The position numbers and the translations under genes are program-made. The notes below the pieces were generated by a model, which made no database searches, had not been told where the DNA came from, and saw only the letters and a program-made list of their open reading frames with translations. Shown one piece after another: positions 1 to 11,054 of a stretch of DNA of 64,000 nt. Where the stretch lies: positions 1,899,977 through 1,963,976 of the forward strand of contig NC_085137.1 of the NCBI RefSeq assembly GCF_035046485.1, in the 5' to 3' direction. The DNA comes from Aedes albopictus. Taxonomy: Eukaryota > Arthropoda > Insecta > Diptera > Culicidae. Within the stretch, counting starts at the first letter, position 1; each line of letters starts with the position of its first letter.

Positions 1-96
1 GAGTGGCGACGTGCGTATAATTCGCTATGCCTACTAGATTACTTGATGTACCGTTCGTCGTTACTATCCTAGGTCGTTACTGGCTGTTCAATACAC

Positions 97-340
97 GCTC
101 GTTGAAATCTACTCAAAAGTGAGTAGGATTCGATTCAATTTTTTTATGTTATTTCATTATTTTGTACCTTTTTTCATTGATTTTACGAATAAACCTACCA
201 AATAAAAATATTGGAAATCTACTCACTTTTACAAATCGCAAGTTTTAATGTTACTCACTCTCTACTCACTTTTAGACAAATTCGAATATCACTCTAAAGC
301 GAGTAAATGCCTGATTACTTTTGAGTAGATTTCAACGAGC
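97..340. mobile_element. Short TIR element (MITE), 244 bp
   Basis: Positions 97-120 and 317-340 are perfect 24-bp inverted repeats, both ending outward in GCTCGTTGAAATC. The interior is AT-rich, repeats the motif ACTCACTTTT several times and has no coding capacity. This is the structure of a non-autonomous DNA transposon. The superfamily is not assigned because no clear target duplication is visible. Confidence 0.8.
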
Positions 341-379
341 ATGTGTAGTAGTCGTAACATATATGGAAATTTGCCAATT

Positions 380-935
380 GTGGACAAAGGGCATTCCAGA
401 GTGTTTCAGGGGCGTTCTAGGAACTCATGGAGTATCAGGAGTATTAGCAAGGGTTTCGGAAGCGTTCCAGGGTATTTCAGGGACTTTCCAGAAGATTTCA
501 AGGGATTTCAGGGGTATTACTGGGGGTTTCAAGGGTGTTCTAGGGGATTTCAGGGGCGTTCCAATGAGATTCCAGGGGTTTCAGAGCGTTCCAGGAGTGT
601 ACCAGGGAGTCTCAGGGAGTTTCAAGAGTGTAAGGACGTTCTAGACGGTTCAAAGGCTATCAGAAGTGTTCCAAGGAGTTGCAGGGACGTTCCAGAGGAT
701 TTAATGGGAATTCAGGTGTGTTACAGGGTGTTACATGCGGTTTTATGGAGTTCCGGGAGGTTTGAGAGGCGTTTCAGGGATGTCCTATGGATCTCAGGGG
801 GTTTCAGAAGCCCTCTAGGGGCTTTCAGGGGCGTGCCGGGGGATTTCAGGTGGTTTCAAGGGTGTTTCAGGGGGTTTCAGTTGCGTTGTAGGATGTTTCA
901 AGAAGTTTCAGGGATGTTCCAGGGGATTTCAGAGG
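380..935. repeat. Degenerate short-period repeat, GT-rich variant
   Basis: The stretch is built from diverged copies of words such as GGGGATTTCAGGGGCGTTCC spaced about 12-15 bases apart. Because the spacing is often a multiple of three, two overlapping open frames of 107 and 209 codons run through it, rich in F, Q, G, R and S. They are by-products of the repeat and show no conserved domain. The strand bias (T/G-rich on the plus strand) differs from the arrays further along. Confidence 0.75.
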
Positions 936-1200
936 GTGTGAATCACTGCATATATTCCAACATGAATTAAACTTGTTAAACTTCAATGGAATGTAGAAAA
1001 CGATGTTGATAACGGCGACGATCAGAAAAAAACATCAAGCTGCTAATCAGTCCAAAGCTACCTTGGATACGACGCCAATATGGCAATGCATGCCGCGTTG
1101 CTAAGGTTTTTTTTTAAGTCTTTGACGTTTACGATTACAAAACGTGGGGTACACGTGCATGGGAAAGTAGGCTGATTTATGGCTTGATGGTGGCACGGTG
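936..1200. other. Unassigned spacer
   Basis: I see no gene, no inverted repeat and no copy of another repeat in the window. There is a run of T near 1108. Confidence 0.5.
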
Positions 1201-1443
1201 GTACCTCTTCAGGAGGTCCTTATGGGATTGCACAGGAATTCCATCCGAGATTCCTCCAAGAAATTCTTCGCGGTTTCTCCACATATTTGTTTCAGGACTG
1301 CTCGAGGAATTTCTTGTTGGATTCCCAGGAAGTTCACGATGACATTTTTCCGGGGGTTTATTTGCTCTAGAGTTCTTCCAAGAGTTTTTGTTCTGAGATT
1401 ACTAAAGAGGTCCGGAATTCCTTCAAGAGCTCTTGCCAGGATT

Positions 1444-1735
1444 CCTACAGGTTCTTCTTCTTCTTCTTCTTCTTTATGGCTCGACGTTCACATTGGAACT
1501 TGGCCTGCCTCTCTTCAACTTAGTGTTCTTTTGAGCACTTCCACAGTTATTAATTGAAGGGCTTTCTTTGCCTGCCATTATTGCATGAATTTGTACATTG
1601 TGTGGCAAGTACAATGATACGCTATGCCCAGGGAGTCGAGAAAATTTTCCCGACCGGAACGGGAATCGAACCCGCCGTCTCCGGATTGGCGATCCATAGC
1701 CTTAACCACTAGGCTAACTGGAGACCCCCTACAGG
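1444..1735 (-). mobile_element. tRNA-derived SINE with target-site duplication
   Basis: Read on the minus strand from 1727, the element starts with a tRNA-like head carrying an A box (TAGCCTAGTGG) and a B box (GGGTTCGATTCC). A body follows, ending in a (GAA)n tail that lies at 1452-1475 on the plus strand. The 8-bp repeat CCTACAGG flanks it at 1444-1451 and 1728-1735 and is the likely target-site duplication. The body resembles the Feilai group of Aedes SINEs. Further copies lie at 32309-32567 and 55746-55900. Such elements are transcribed by RNA polymerase III and moved by LINE enzymes. Confidence 0.88.
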
Positions 1736-2039
1736 TAGTACTCCCGGGATTCTTCCAGAGATTTTTTTATGGATTCCGCTAAAAATTTATTCCGATTTTC
1801 CTCCAGGAACATTTCTTCTAGGAGCCATTTTGCCTAAGATTCTTGCAGGAATTTCTTCCGTGGTTGCCCCACAAAATTATTTTACAATCCTTCTAGGATT
1901 TCCTTCTGTGATTTCTCATGTAGCTATATCTGATATTTTTTTGGGATTGCTACAGAAGTTCCCTCTGGGATCCTTCCAAAAGTTTCTTTTGAGATTCGTA
2001 ACAGGTTCAAACTGAGATTCCTCTAGCAACTCCTTCCAA

Positions 2040-3090
2040 GATCCTTTCTATTATTCCTTCTGAGACTTCACAAGGGATTTCTTCCGGGGTTTCTCTAGAA
2101 GTTCCGGAACTACACCAGGAATTCCATCTGATATTCTCCTGAAAGCATATTTTGGAATATCTTCAGAAGTTTTGTTTTTAAATTTCCGGAAGGTTTTCCT
2201 GGAACATAGAGTCCCGGAGAGAACTGGTAGGGGGAAACCAGAAGGAATTTGTTGAGTATTTCCTAAAGGAAATCCTGTAGGAACTTCGTAAACAAGAAAT
2301 GGTAGAGGGGTTCCTCAAAATACTCCTGGAGGTTTTTCCTTATAAACTCCTGGGAGATTTCCAGAAGTTCCAAGAGGAATCCCAAAAGAAGTTCCCGAAA
2401 GAATCCTGGAAATAGTTCTTGATCACGGGAAGAGTTTATGAAAGAATTGCGGAAGATTAGAAGAATGCTGAAAGAAGTTGGTCTAGGACTCCAGGAAGGA
2501 TCCCATGACGACCTCCGGGAGGAATCTCGCATGAAATTCCTAGAAGGAATCCCTGGCGGAATTTTAGAAGGAGTATTTGACGGAATCTCCGAAGCAATTC
2601 CTAAAGCAATCCCCGAAAAAAAAACTACTGGAGGAATTCTGGAAGAGATCCCGAGAGAAATATCTAGAATTATCAGGAATATTTTCTCAGTTTCTTTTGA
2701 GATTCCTAACAGGTTCCAACTGAGATTCATCCAGGATTTCCTTGCAAGATTCCATCTAAAATTTCTTCTGAGACTTCTCAAGGGATTGCTTCCGGGGTTT
2801 CTCTAGGAGTTCCGGGAATACACCAGGAATTCCATCTGAGATTCTCCTAAAAGCTTCTTTAGGAATATCTTCAGAAGTTTCTTTTTTAACTTCCGGGAGG
2901 TTTTCCTGGATAATAGAAACGCGGAGGGAACTGTTGAAGGAAAACCAGAATAAATTTGTTGGGTGTTTCCTCAAGGAAATCCTGTAGGAACTTCACTAGG
3001 AATTCCATAAACAAAAACTGGTAGAGAGGTTGCTCAAAATACTCTTGGAGGATTTCCCTAACAAACTCCTACAAGATTTCCAGAAGTTCC
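2040..3090. repeat. Segmental tandem duplication inside array
   Basis: The segment 2040-2380 recurs at 2745-3090 in the same order, including GAGACTTC(A/T)CAAGGGATT, TACACCAGGAATTCCATCTG and TTTCCAGAAGTTCC. The period of about 700 bp shows that the short-period array also grew by copying large blocks. The two blocks differ at many single bases, so the event is not recent. Confidence 0.75.
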
Positions 3091-4424
3091 AAAATCTAGC
3101 AAAACTACTGGAGGAATCCTGAAAGAGATGCCGGGTGAAATTACTAAAATAATTTTTCAGGCATATTTTCCAGAAACATCTTCTGATTCCCTTGAAGAAG
3201 TACTGGAAAAAATGTTGTAGGAACTCCATGAGGAAATGCTGGAGATCCAGGAATCCAGGAGCGATCCTTTGAAGAATCCCTAAATGAACTTCTGGATGAA
3301 TCATTGAAGAAACTTCTCAATGAAATTTAGAAGGAACTCTTAGACTAAACCTTGAATGAATTTCTTTAGGAATTCTTGAAAAATAAAATCGTGGGGATCC
3401 CTGAATTCTCTTAAATCCTCTAGAGATCCTCTTGTAAGAATCTCTGAGGACAATTCAGGAAAGATCCCTGAAGAAACTGATAGAGAGGTCTCCTAAGGAA
3501 CTTCTGGAGTAAACCCTGATGGAAATCGAAGAGAAATTTTTGAAAAAAAAACTTCTGCAGGAGGGCGCTGGATTTTCCTACTAAACTCCTGAAAGATTTC
3601 CAGAAGTTTCAAGAAGAATCTCCGAAGAAGTTCCCGGAGGAATCCACGCATGAGTTTCTGAAGAAATTCCTGACAAAAGCCTAGAAGAAGTTCCCGGAGC
3701 AATTCCGGAAGAATTTCCCGAAATAATCCTGGAAATTGTTCTTGGAGGATTCCCGGAAGGATATGCTGACAGAATTACAAAAAAAAAATAGAGGAATGCT
3801 GACATAAGTTCGTCTAGGATTCCAGGAGGGATACCAAAATGAATTCCTGATACCAAATACAATCACGAACTCCGGCAGGAATCTCGCATGAAGTTCCTGG
3901 AAGGAATCCCTGAATTCTTGAAGTAATCCAAAAAAAAAAAAATATCTGAGACCAACAAGCAAAACTACTGGAGGAATCCTTGAAGAGATCCCGGGTGAAA
4001 TTACTGGAATTTCCAGGACTATTTTTTAGGAATATCTTCTGATACCCTGAAAGAAATGCTGGAGGAATTGTTGTAGGAACTTCATGAGGAAATTCTGGAG
4101 ATATGCCCTAGCCCTAAAGAAATTTCTGAAGAAACTCTGAAACAGAGATGCCAGATATAAAGATTTTAGTGTATTATACAGATTTTCGACTCTCTATACA
4201 GAAAAGGTATAGAATACAGAAGAACAGATTTTCAAAATGTGATACTAAATTCTCCAAAAATCATAATCATAATCAGAAATTTAAGGTATTTTCAATAAAT
4301 GTATTAAACGTTTTATAAATTGCTGTTTAAACTTGGAAGAATTTATGAAAATTTATGCATTTTTACTAACGTCTTTGCAAAATAAAAATCAATAAAAAGC
4401 AACACAATTTTATTAGTTCTATCG

Positions 4425-4779
4425 AATTGGCTTCTTTAACGGTGTTGAGATAATTCGATATTCTGAATCTGCCTGTCAAACTGAGCCGAAATCCAAATTT
4501 TCATGAATTTTGGTGCCCGGGAACCTATTTAGAAACCAATTTGAAGTTTGTATTTGAGCGATTTCATGACCCACCCCTCGTCGAATTTTGTACTGGGCGG
4601 AGCTGTCAAGCAGTTGCTCAGCTGTCAAAAGGTAATTTCAAAAAATCTCTTTGAAATTGATTTTAGGTATCAAAATGAGCTTCTAAAAATCTGAAAAAAA
4701 TCATAGTGGCTCAGAAAAAGATGCTCTTTCGTATAAAATTTCAAAATCGATCAATTTTTCAAAATTTAAAAACCCAATT
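4425..4779 (+). mobile_element. 355-bp MITE, copy A
   Basis: The element begins AATTGGCTTCTTTAA and ends TTTAAAAACCCAATT, an imperfect inverted repeat of about 14 bp. Two more copies occur inverted at 21151-21505 and 41746-42099 with nearly identical length. Internal landmarks shared by all three are TGACAGCT and CCCGGGCACC or its relative. It has no coding capacity. The equal lengths and shared ends argue for spread as a unit. Confidence 0.85.
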
Positions 4780-4859
4780 CTAGGATTGTTGGTGTCTGCT
4801 GTACCCTCAAATACGGCGATACAGAAAAATCTGTATTGATACAGATTTTTGATAAAATA

Positions 4860-6185
4860 ATCTGGTACTCTGCTCTGAAAGAACTTCTGGAGAAATCTCT
4901 GATGTTATTCCTGGGGGCATTGCAGAACCTTCCTGGGAAAATCTACGAAAGAACTTCAAGAGCGATACCTGGAAGAATCTATAAAGGAATTTCTGAATGA
5001 ATCCTTGAAGAAACTCCTGGAAGAATCTTAGAAGGAACTCCTAGACTAAACCTTGAATGAACTTCTTTAATATTCCTTAAAAAAACTTCTGAGGAATCCC
5101 TGAATTCTCCTAAAGGTATTCTCGGAACCTCTTGTAAGAATCTCAGAAGGCAATTCTGGAGATATCCCTGAAGAAACTATTGGAAAGATCTTTTAAGAAA
5201 CTTCTGGAGGATACTCTAAAAGAATTCCAATAGGCAACTTTTAAGAAACATCTGCACGAATCCCTGGAACTTTTGGAGGAATCTCTAAAGGAACTCCTGG
5301 GGACTAATCCAGGAACTCCTGGATGCATCCCTGAAGAAACTTCTCTAACCCTAGTAAGATAATGGGGTCAATATGACCCAGACAGGCACGCTGAACGTGC
5401 ACTACGCCATCGTGGTGCGAAAAAGCTAACATCATAGGAGGGGTAAGCAATCCCTGAAAGGACTAATATACTGCAGCAACCCTCGAAGGAACTCCTGGAT
5501 TAATCCCTTAATTCTTAAAATAACTCCTGAAAGAATTTCTGAAAAAAAAAATCTCAAGAGGAATCCTCACAGGAATTTCAGGAGGGATCCTTGCCCAAGC
5601 AACAGTTTGATGCCTTATTTGCTTTGAAAAGGTTTCGAGAGCCTCCGTAAAGCCAAGATCATTTTATTTTGGCTTTATGATGGTGTTTATAATCTCTTAG
5701 AATCTACTCGAATTGAGGATGTTACTTGAGTGGAATAATTTCAGGATCCCAGAAGGATCTTCAGGGGAGAAATTCCTAGAAGAATTCCTGGAGGAATCCT
5801 TGAAGAAACTCCTGTAGAAATTACTGAAGGGATTCCTGGGGTAATCCCTGAAGGAATTCCTGGAGGGATCCTTGAAGAAATTCCAGGGGAGATCCCTGAA
5901 TGAACTCCTGTAGGAACCTTTGATGGAACTCCGAGAGCGATCCCTGAAGGAACGCCAGGAGAAATTCCTAACTGGAATTCTAGAGGAATCTCTAAAGGAA
6001 CTCCTGGACTAATCTTTGAAGAATCTCCCATGGGAATTTCTGAAGGATATTCTAGATGAATCACTGATGGATCTACTGGAGGCATTCCCGATTCCTCCTG
6101 AATCTCTGAAGGAACTACTGAAGACATCTCTGAAGAAACTTTTGAAGGGACCTTATTGAAGAAATTCCTAGAGGAATTACTGGCA
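4860..6185. repeat. Degenerate GGAATTCCTGAAG-type repeat array
   Basis: The chain of GGAATCCCTGAAGGAACTCCTGG-like words continues. The segment 4980-5340 resembles 3260-3700 in order. The open frame at 5741-6127 (minus) reads as repeated I-P-x-G-I-S/P units and is a periodicity product. About 110 bases near 5345-5455 do not fit the array and are not recognised. Confidence 0.75.
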
Positions 6186-8352
6186 AAGTTTCTATGAAAA
6201 TGCCCAGAAAAACACTCTATTTACAGTTGCAGTTACAGTAACAGTTACATACTTTGGAAAAATCTCCACGAAAAGATCTGCAAGAACCGCTACAATAACC
6301 TCTGGGAAAACTCCAGGAAATCAATGTTGACCAATATAAACGTATCAAGGTTCTCTTGAGGAAGGCATCTAAAATTACTTAAGGGTTTTCTCTAGGAGTT
6401 TCTCTCGTACTCATCAAGTATAGTATGTATAACTATTTTAAAACTCATTGTAACATGTAAACTTCTACCAATGTGGGTTAATTCTTTCCTTCAGTTCTCT
6501 AACGTTGTTCTTATTCACATTTCATGGAAGTTTGAGAACCCCTGTCTGAGATATTGGCAAACGTTGATGGTAGATGGGTTGTATGTGGTCGATGAAGATT
6601 AAGCTATAATTTCTCAATTTATACTTCCTCGTGTTTAGGGACCGTCGTCGTGTTGGCGTCCGCCGATGACGACAGGTAGCAGCATGATGGATAAATCGTT
6701 TTCAGCTAGTCTATATTAAAGTGACTGCAGATCGGAACTCGAATTCATGGGCAGCACCTCGCCTCAGGTGGTGAACTGGTGAACATGTCAAATCGTTAGC
6801 AGTGTTTGCGGGTTTGTCTGCTTTGTGCGGTGTTGGCATGCAAATATCTGATGCAATGCAGTGTTAAATATGTGGTATTATGGTAGATTATATGCGGACA
6901 ATGCTCTGTTGATAGGAAAACAGGGTGGATGAGGCATTCAACGGAAGAGCATTACTAACATCTAATAATCCGGAACGTTGGTAAATTTAACATGCATTTT
7001 CAATTAATTATAGTGATGTTCGACATGAGGTACAGTGCGATGACTGATGGTCCAATGTACCTTTTAAATATGATTACTTTAACACGGTTATGGATTAGAA
7101 TAATTGAACAGTTACGATGAGTGAATGTTGTACCGGCCCTGCAGTAAACATATCTGACCTGGATAATAGGCAGTTGCAGGAACAACAAATGTAATAGCCA
7201 ATAAGATATCCAGTCACTGTTTTCAACATTTATTTTCGTTATCTACAGAGCTTGTCGTTTTTCTAATTTATGATGCACTCAGAACTTTATTAATACATTC
7301 GGTTTAACAACTTTATCGTATTTCTTAGCAGCGTTGTTCAAATTCATTACCATTCATGACATGAACATGAACTCACGCAGACTCGATCATATATACGTTT
7401 TGCCTTGGACGAGCGATTGCATTATCACTTTCTTACTGTTTCATTGACCAGCGTTCTGACGTAACAGGCGCCATTCTTACCTTAAACAGAAAACCTTATA
7501 CTTCACTTATACACTGAAAATGTATATCACTCCCAAGCTGTAATCTCAACTTCTACTTCAACTGTTTTGACAAGAATAAGTAGATGATAAGTAAGCTATT
7601 TCTAAGTCAAATTACAGCGGAGCATCCAAGTAGCCTCGTGATCATGATCTCACCACCATGACCTTCGCAGAAAAATGCTAAACCATGAATAATTAACCGT
7701 CAACGACATGGCCTTGCCGTTCAGAGTAGCATAAATCCATGACCAGGCATATTCCCTTCATCTCAAACAATGGACCCCGAAACCTAATCAGCTGGCTCAA
7801 GTGAAGTGACCGTAAACTTTTTTTCCTTGCAAAACGAACCCCTGACAATAAATTTCATTGCCATCAGGCAAATTCGCCAGCGGCATTGTTTGCTGCCTAA
7901 CATAAAGCATTTTATGCTAGGTAAAGCTGTGCTAGAGAACCATGACCCTCCTTCTCGTATGTATGCATGGTAGCCATTGACAGACACAGTAACCATAAAA
8001 CAACAAAACAATAGCAAACAGTAATTGATAAATCCGGTGGTGGCGCAGCACTCAAAGTTTATGCTTGTGGAACAGCAAAAAAAACCTTTCCTAAATTGAA
8101 TTAGGACGGAAAGGACCGCGTGAACCCGAACTTTGATTGAGCAGATCAAACAATCGCATTAACTCACATACAAAACGATGACTCCGGCAAAACTAAACGG
8201 CCCGTTCGTTACTGTCGAATGCTGCTCTTCTCACACGGTGGTGGTTGCTTAGCAACATGCCCCGGGCGAAAAATTCTTGGCCTACTGTGGCGCTAACACA
8301 CGCGCAGCCGTAACACGCTTCATGAAATTGATGAATAGTAATTTATTGATTA
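6186..8352. other. Low-repeat region without a recognisable gene
   Basis: Apart from a short (TTACAG)-like run near 6220-6255, the region has mixed sequence and no long conserved frame. Open frames such as 7784-8149 (minus) have no recognisable domain. It may be intergenic or intronic DNA of a host gene, but I can support nothing more specific. Confidence 0.5.
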
Positions 8353-8655
8353 CTAGCTGTCCCGGCAGACTTTGTCTTGCCAAGCTGTGATGGATTGACA
8401 ATTGTTGAGGTCATTGCGGCACAGCACTCTAGATTGGTTTCATTTCGATCATGTTGATTTTCTTCCCAGTTCATCAACAACCAGTACTTTATCAATGTTC
8501 TTACTTTCTTAGTCGATTTTTGTATTTTTTTATTCCTTATAAACACAGCCATCACGAATACGAATCGAACCATGCAGGGGTCATGCTGATCGGTTCATTC
8601 GTTCGTGAGTTTTGTTGCCTCAAAGGGACTCCAAACTTATTTTTATATATATAGA
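8353..8655 (-). mobile_element. Non-autonomous Helitron-like element
   Basis: Read on the minus strand, the element starts TCTATATATATAAAAAT and ends GCCGGGACAGCTAG. It is inserted between A (complement of 8656) and T (complement of 8352). TC at the 5' end, CTAG at the 3' end, an A|T target and no target duplication are the Helitron pattern. A relative with the same 5' and 3' phrases lies at 26962-27222. No Rep/helicase gene is present, so it would depend on an element elsewhere. Confidence 0.75.
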
Positions 8656-10691
8656 TTTTTTGTGCGCCTCTGTTTTTACCCTCTTGCGCACACACAAATG
8701 CCGTTGAAAGGGGCCCTTCATCTGTTTTCTGGATCCAATTGACCAATCACTACCGGAGAAAGCACGGTGGTTTACCGTTTTTCACCCTCCCTCTCACTGC
8801 GTGACCGTGTAGATCGTGATTCGGTCCAAACGCCATAGTAATAGCTTGATTCAGTAGTAGGCTTTGGAAAAAATATCGGTCAACACGAAGAACAAAGCAA
8901 CGCTAGGAATCGTCCTCTTCAAAAAGCATTAAATCATTCGTCTTAATTGTGTAGAGCGCTAGACTTACTTCGTCTAAATGTTCCAATCGATTTGATAACT
9001 TGGATGTTCTAAGAACGGAAGGTATGCTTTCTTCCATCAATTTATAATACCTTCAAAGAAACCTAATTCTGCTGAAAAGGATATCGAAGTCGGTTACGTC
9101 TCAATCCTTTTCTCGTCTTTCCTCGAGGGCAAAACAAAATCTGTGCTCTGCTGTTTCTGAATCGAATTCGGAAAGTCAATAAAATAATAGACCGAGAAAA
9201 ACAAAGATCTAACTTTTCCCACGAAACCGAGCTCCGCGTATTGGTTTGTTCTAAAACTTCGATTATTGTTGCAAAAGGTTAAAGTTTCCTGCTGTTTTTC
9301 TTTTCCATGGCCTCCTCGGATGCGATATAGTTCTCCCTCTACTACTGCGTACGCAAGAGAGACCCCGAAGAAAGCGAGCCAGCGGTTTCCTCCAGCTCAG
9401 GTGCCGTGTTTCCTTCAATTTATGCAGCCGGATAGAATAAAAGATCCAAGTAGGTACGCCTGGTGCATTCGGCTCCCTGGTAACGTGAGGCATCGCAGCA
9501 ACAACAACAACGGGGCCATTGTACACCAGAGCAAAGTTTGCGCTGCCACAGGATCTTCTACGGACTATGCTGGCTGCATGGCATGTTTGGATAGTTATCC
9601 GACTGCCGCCGCTTGCTTGGGCGAAAGGAACGAATCTTGTTGTTTTAAAGTTGGAAAACAACACCAACAAAAGTAGAAGCCCCAACCTCAGAACTTTTAC
9701 TCTTGGCGTTTTTGGCGTCGCAAGTTTTGTGACGACTGTCGTCGTCGTGAAGATTCCTAGGATTGCACGTTTTTGAGATACGCTTTTTTTCTCACACCGG
9801 CCCCAACAGAAGAGAAAAAAAAAACGGTAGGAATACAATAAAAACGCCCGAGGCAGATGTACTGAACCGAAAGGAAACATTTACTTTTCATGTTGTTTGA
9901 TTTCCGTCTCCAGAGTCTCTCCTGCCTGTTGGGAGTGTGGCAAGCAAGATCAAGCGCGGCTCGGTGGTTTTATAGCAAAAGAGTGCGTTGTTTATTGAGC
10001 CTGCGACAAATCATACAAAAGTGTTTCACTTTTGCGTCTTCCTCCTAGGAACCATTGTGCTTGAGAAGCGCTGCTAGGACACCTGAGTAGGCTGGTAAAA
10101 TTGAGCGATTGCTTCGATGCGGGGTTGAAATTTATGATAAATATGTACTTCACTTTTTTGAGATGGAGGTATTTTTCCACGGGATTCTTTGGAAATCGAC
10201 TCATTTCGCAATTTCATTTCCAAGGTGGATAAAAAAATGTATGAGTGCTTTGCGTTGCAGGACAACGAAGTTATTAGTCGATTGCATATCGAAGGTTGTC
10301 TTGTTGAAAACTTTAATGCTCGTATTCCAATTACTTATGGAAAGCTATTTGGGAAATAACAGTTATTCAATCGGAGATTGAAGTAGAAAAGACATGAAAA
10401 CTTCCATTGCCGGCCACGCTCATCTACTTTGTTTCGATGATAGGGAAGGATGTGATGATATAACACCAACTTTACGGCACTTTACTTTATGGCATAAAGT
10501 TTCCAAATGGCGAAGAACGTGCCTCTGGGCCAACCTACGGATACTTTACGAGAGGCCAGCGACTCACCGACGCTTTCATAGGAGATATTTAGAATGGGAT
10601 GACTTGGGATTAACTATAAGCGAGTGATGCGACATAGTTCAGATTGTGTATCATGATCATATATGTGTTGGTGTGAGTGTGATTGTTTTAG
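8656..10691. other. Low-repeat region without a recognisable gene
   Basis: Mixed-composition DNA. A 205-codon open frame at 9263-9880 (minus) overlaps a 136-codon frame on the other strand. The codon content is not protein-like and no domain is visible, so I do not call it a gene. Nothing matches other repeats in the window. Confidence 0.45.
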
Positions 10692-10910
10692 TAGGGTGTG
10701 TGTGCCATCATTAATCTCATGCTTCTATTTTCATCCTATTCGAAAACAAGCGATTACGGCACCGATTGACTCCGTTCTCTCTGTTTTCATGGGTGCTCAC
10801 TTCTAACAAAAAATACAAAAATAAGAAACATAACAAACAGCGCTTCAATCCTTTGTTTTTCTTGGGATGAAAATGGGAGCCACATGCTTAATAAGGGAAC
10901 CAATACCCTA
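10692..10910 (+). mobile_element. 219-bp MITE, copy 1
   Basis: The ends TAGGGTGTG...and ...AATACCCTA form imperfect inverted repeats of about 45 bp that include CATTTTCATCC-type words at each inner edge. An inverted copy of exactly the same length lies at 50942-51160. It has no coding capacity. The equal lengths place the boundaries well; the target duplication may be TA but is not certain. Confidence 0.85.
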
Positions 10911-10924
10911 TATTCAAACACCAA

Positions 10925-11030
10925 TGTAGGGAGTGACGTAGCTAAAAAGTTCTATGTCACTCCATGAGCCTTTTTGGCTTCAGGGATGGGGCACATAGGC
11001 ATTTACACCATGTGTCCTGGCAAACACCGT
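10925..11030 (+). repeat. Dispersed repeat, copy 1 (GTGTCCTGGC family)
   Basis: About 100 bases, beginning GGGAGTGACGTAGCTAAAAA and ending near GTGTCCTGGC, match 37205-37310 in order. Both copies share a short hairpin (AGTGAC...GTCACT) at the start. This may be the 3' part of a SINE or MITE, but the family is not identified. Confidence 0.55.
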
Positions 11031-11054
11031 CACGATGGTAGACTTTCGTTGCGA

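Larger units (their letters stand above)
1201..4130. repeat. Degenerate GGAATTCCTGAAG-type repeat array
   Basis: The array is a long chain of diverged words of the type GGAATTCCTGGAGGAATCC, locally near-palindromic. The T-rich form predominates up to about 2200 and the A-rich form after that. Open frames on both strands (for example 2263-2781 minus) read as monotonous I-P-G/S-E peptides with no domain. A SINE interrupts the array at 1452-1727. Higher-order copies are visible: 2040-2380 matches 2745-3090 in order and orientation, and the phrase AAACTACTGGAGGAAT recurs near 2623, 3104 and 3963. Arrays of this kind are widespread in Aedes DNA; I do not know a function. Confidence 0.8.

Noticed and set aside
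1639..1726. A real tRNA gene from the good A and B boxes
   Set aside because: The sequence continues into a SINE body with a GAA tail and target duplication, and the same head recurs at 32480-32567.
5741..6127. Proline/glycine/isoleucine-rich 128-codon frame resembling a structural protein
   Set aside because: It is a product of the 12/15-base repeat array; similar frames exist on both strands in every array.
1201..6185. CRISPR-like array of regular repeats
   Set aside because: The repeats are degenerate, without constant-length unique spacers, and the DNA is from an animal.
9263..9880. 205-codon open frame on the minus strand
   Set aside because: No recognisable domain, strongly overlapping frames on the other strand and low-complexity runs (T, V, R, S). 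Length alone is not enough in locally stop-poor DNA.
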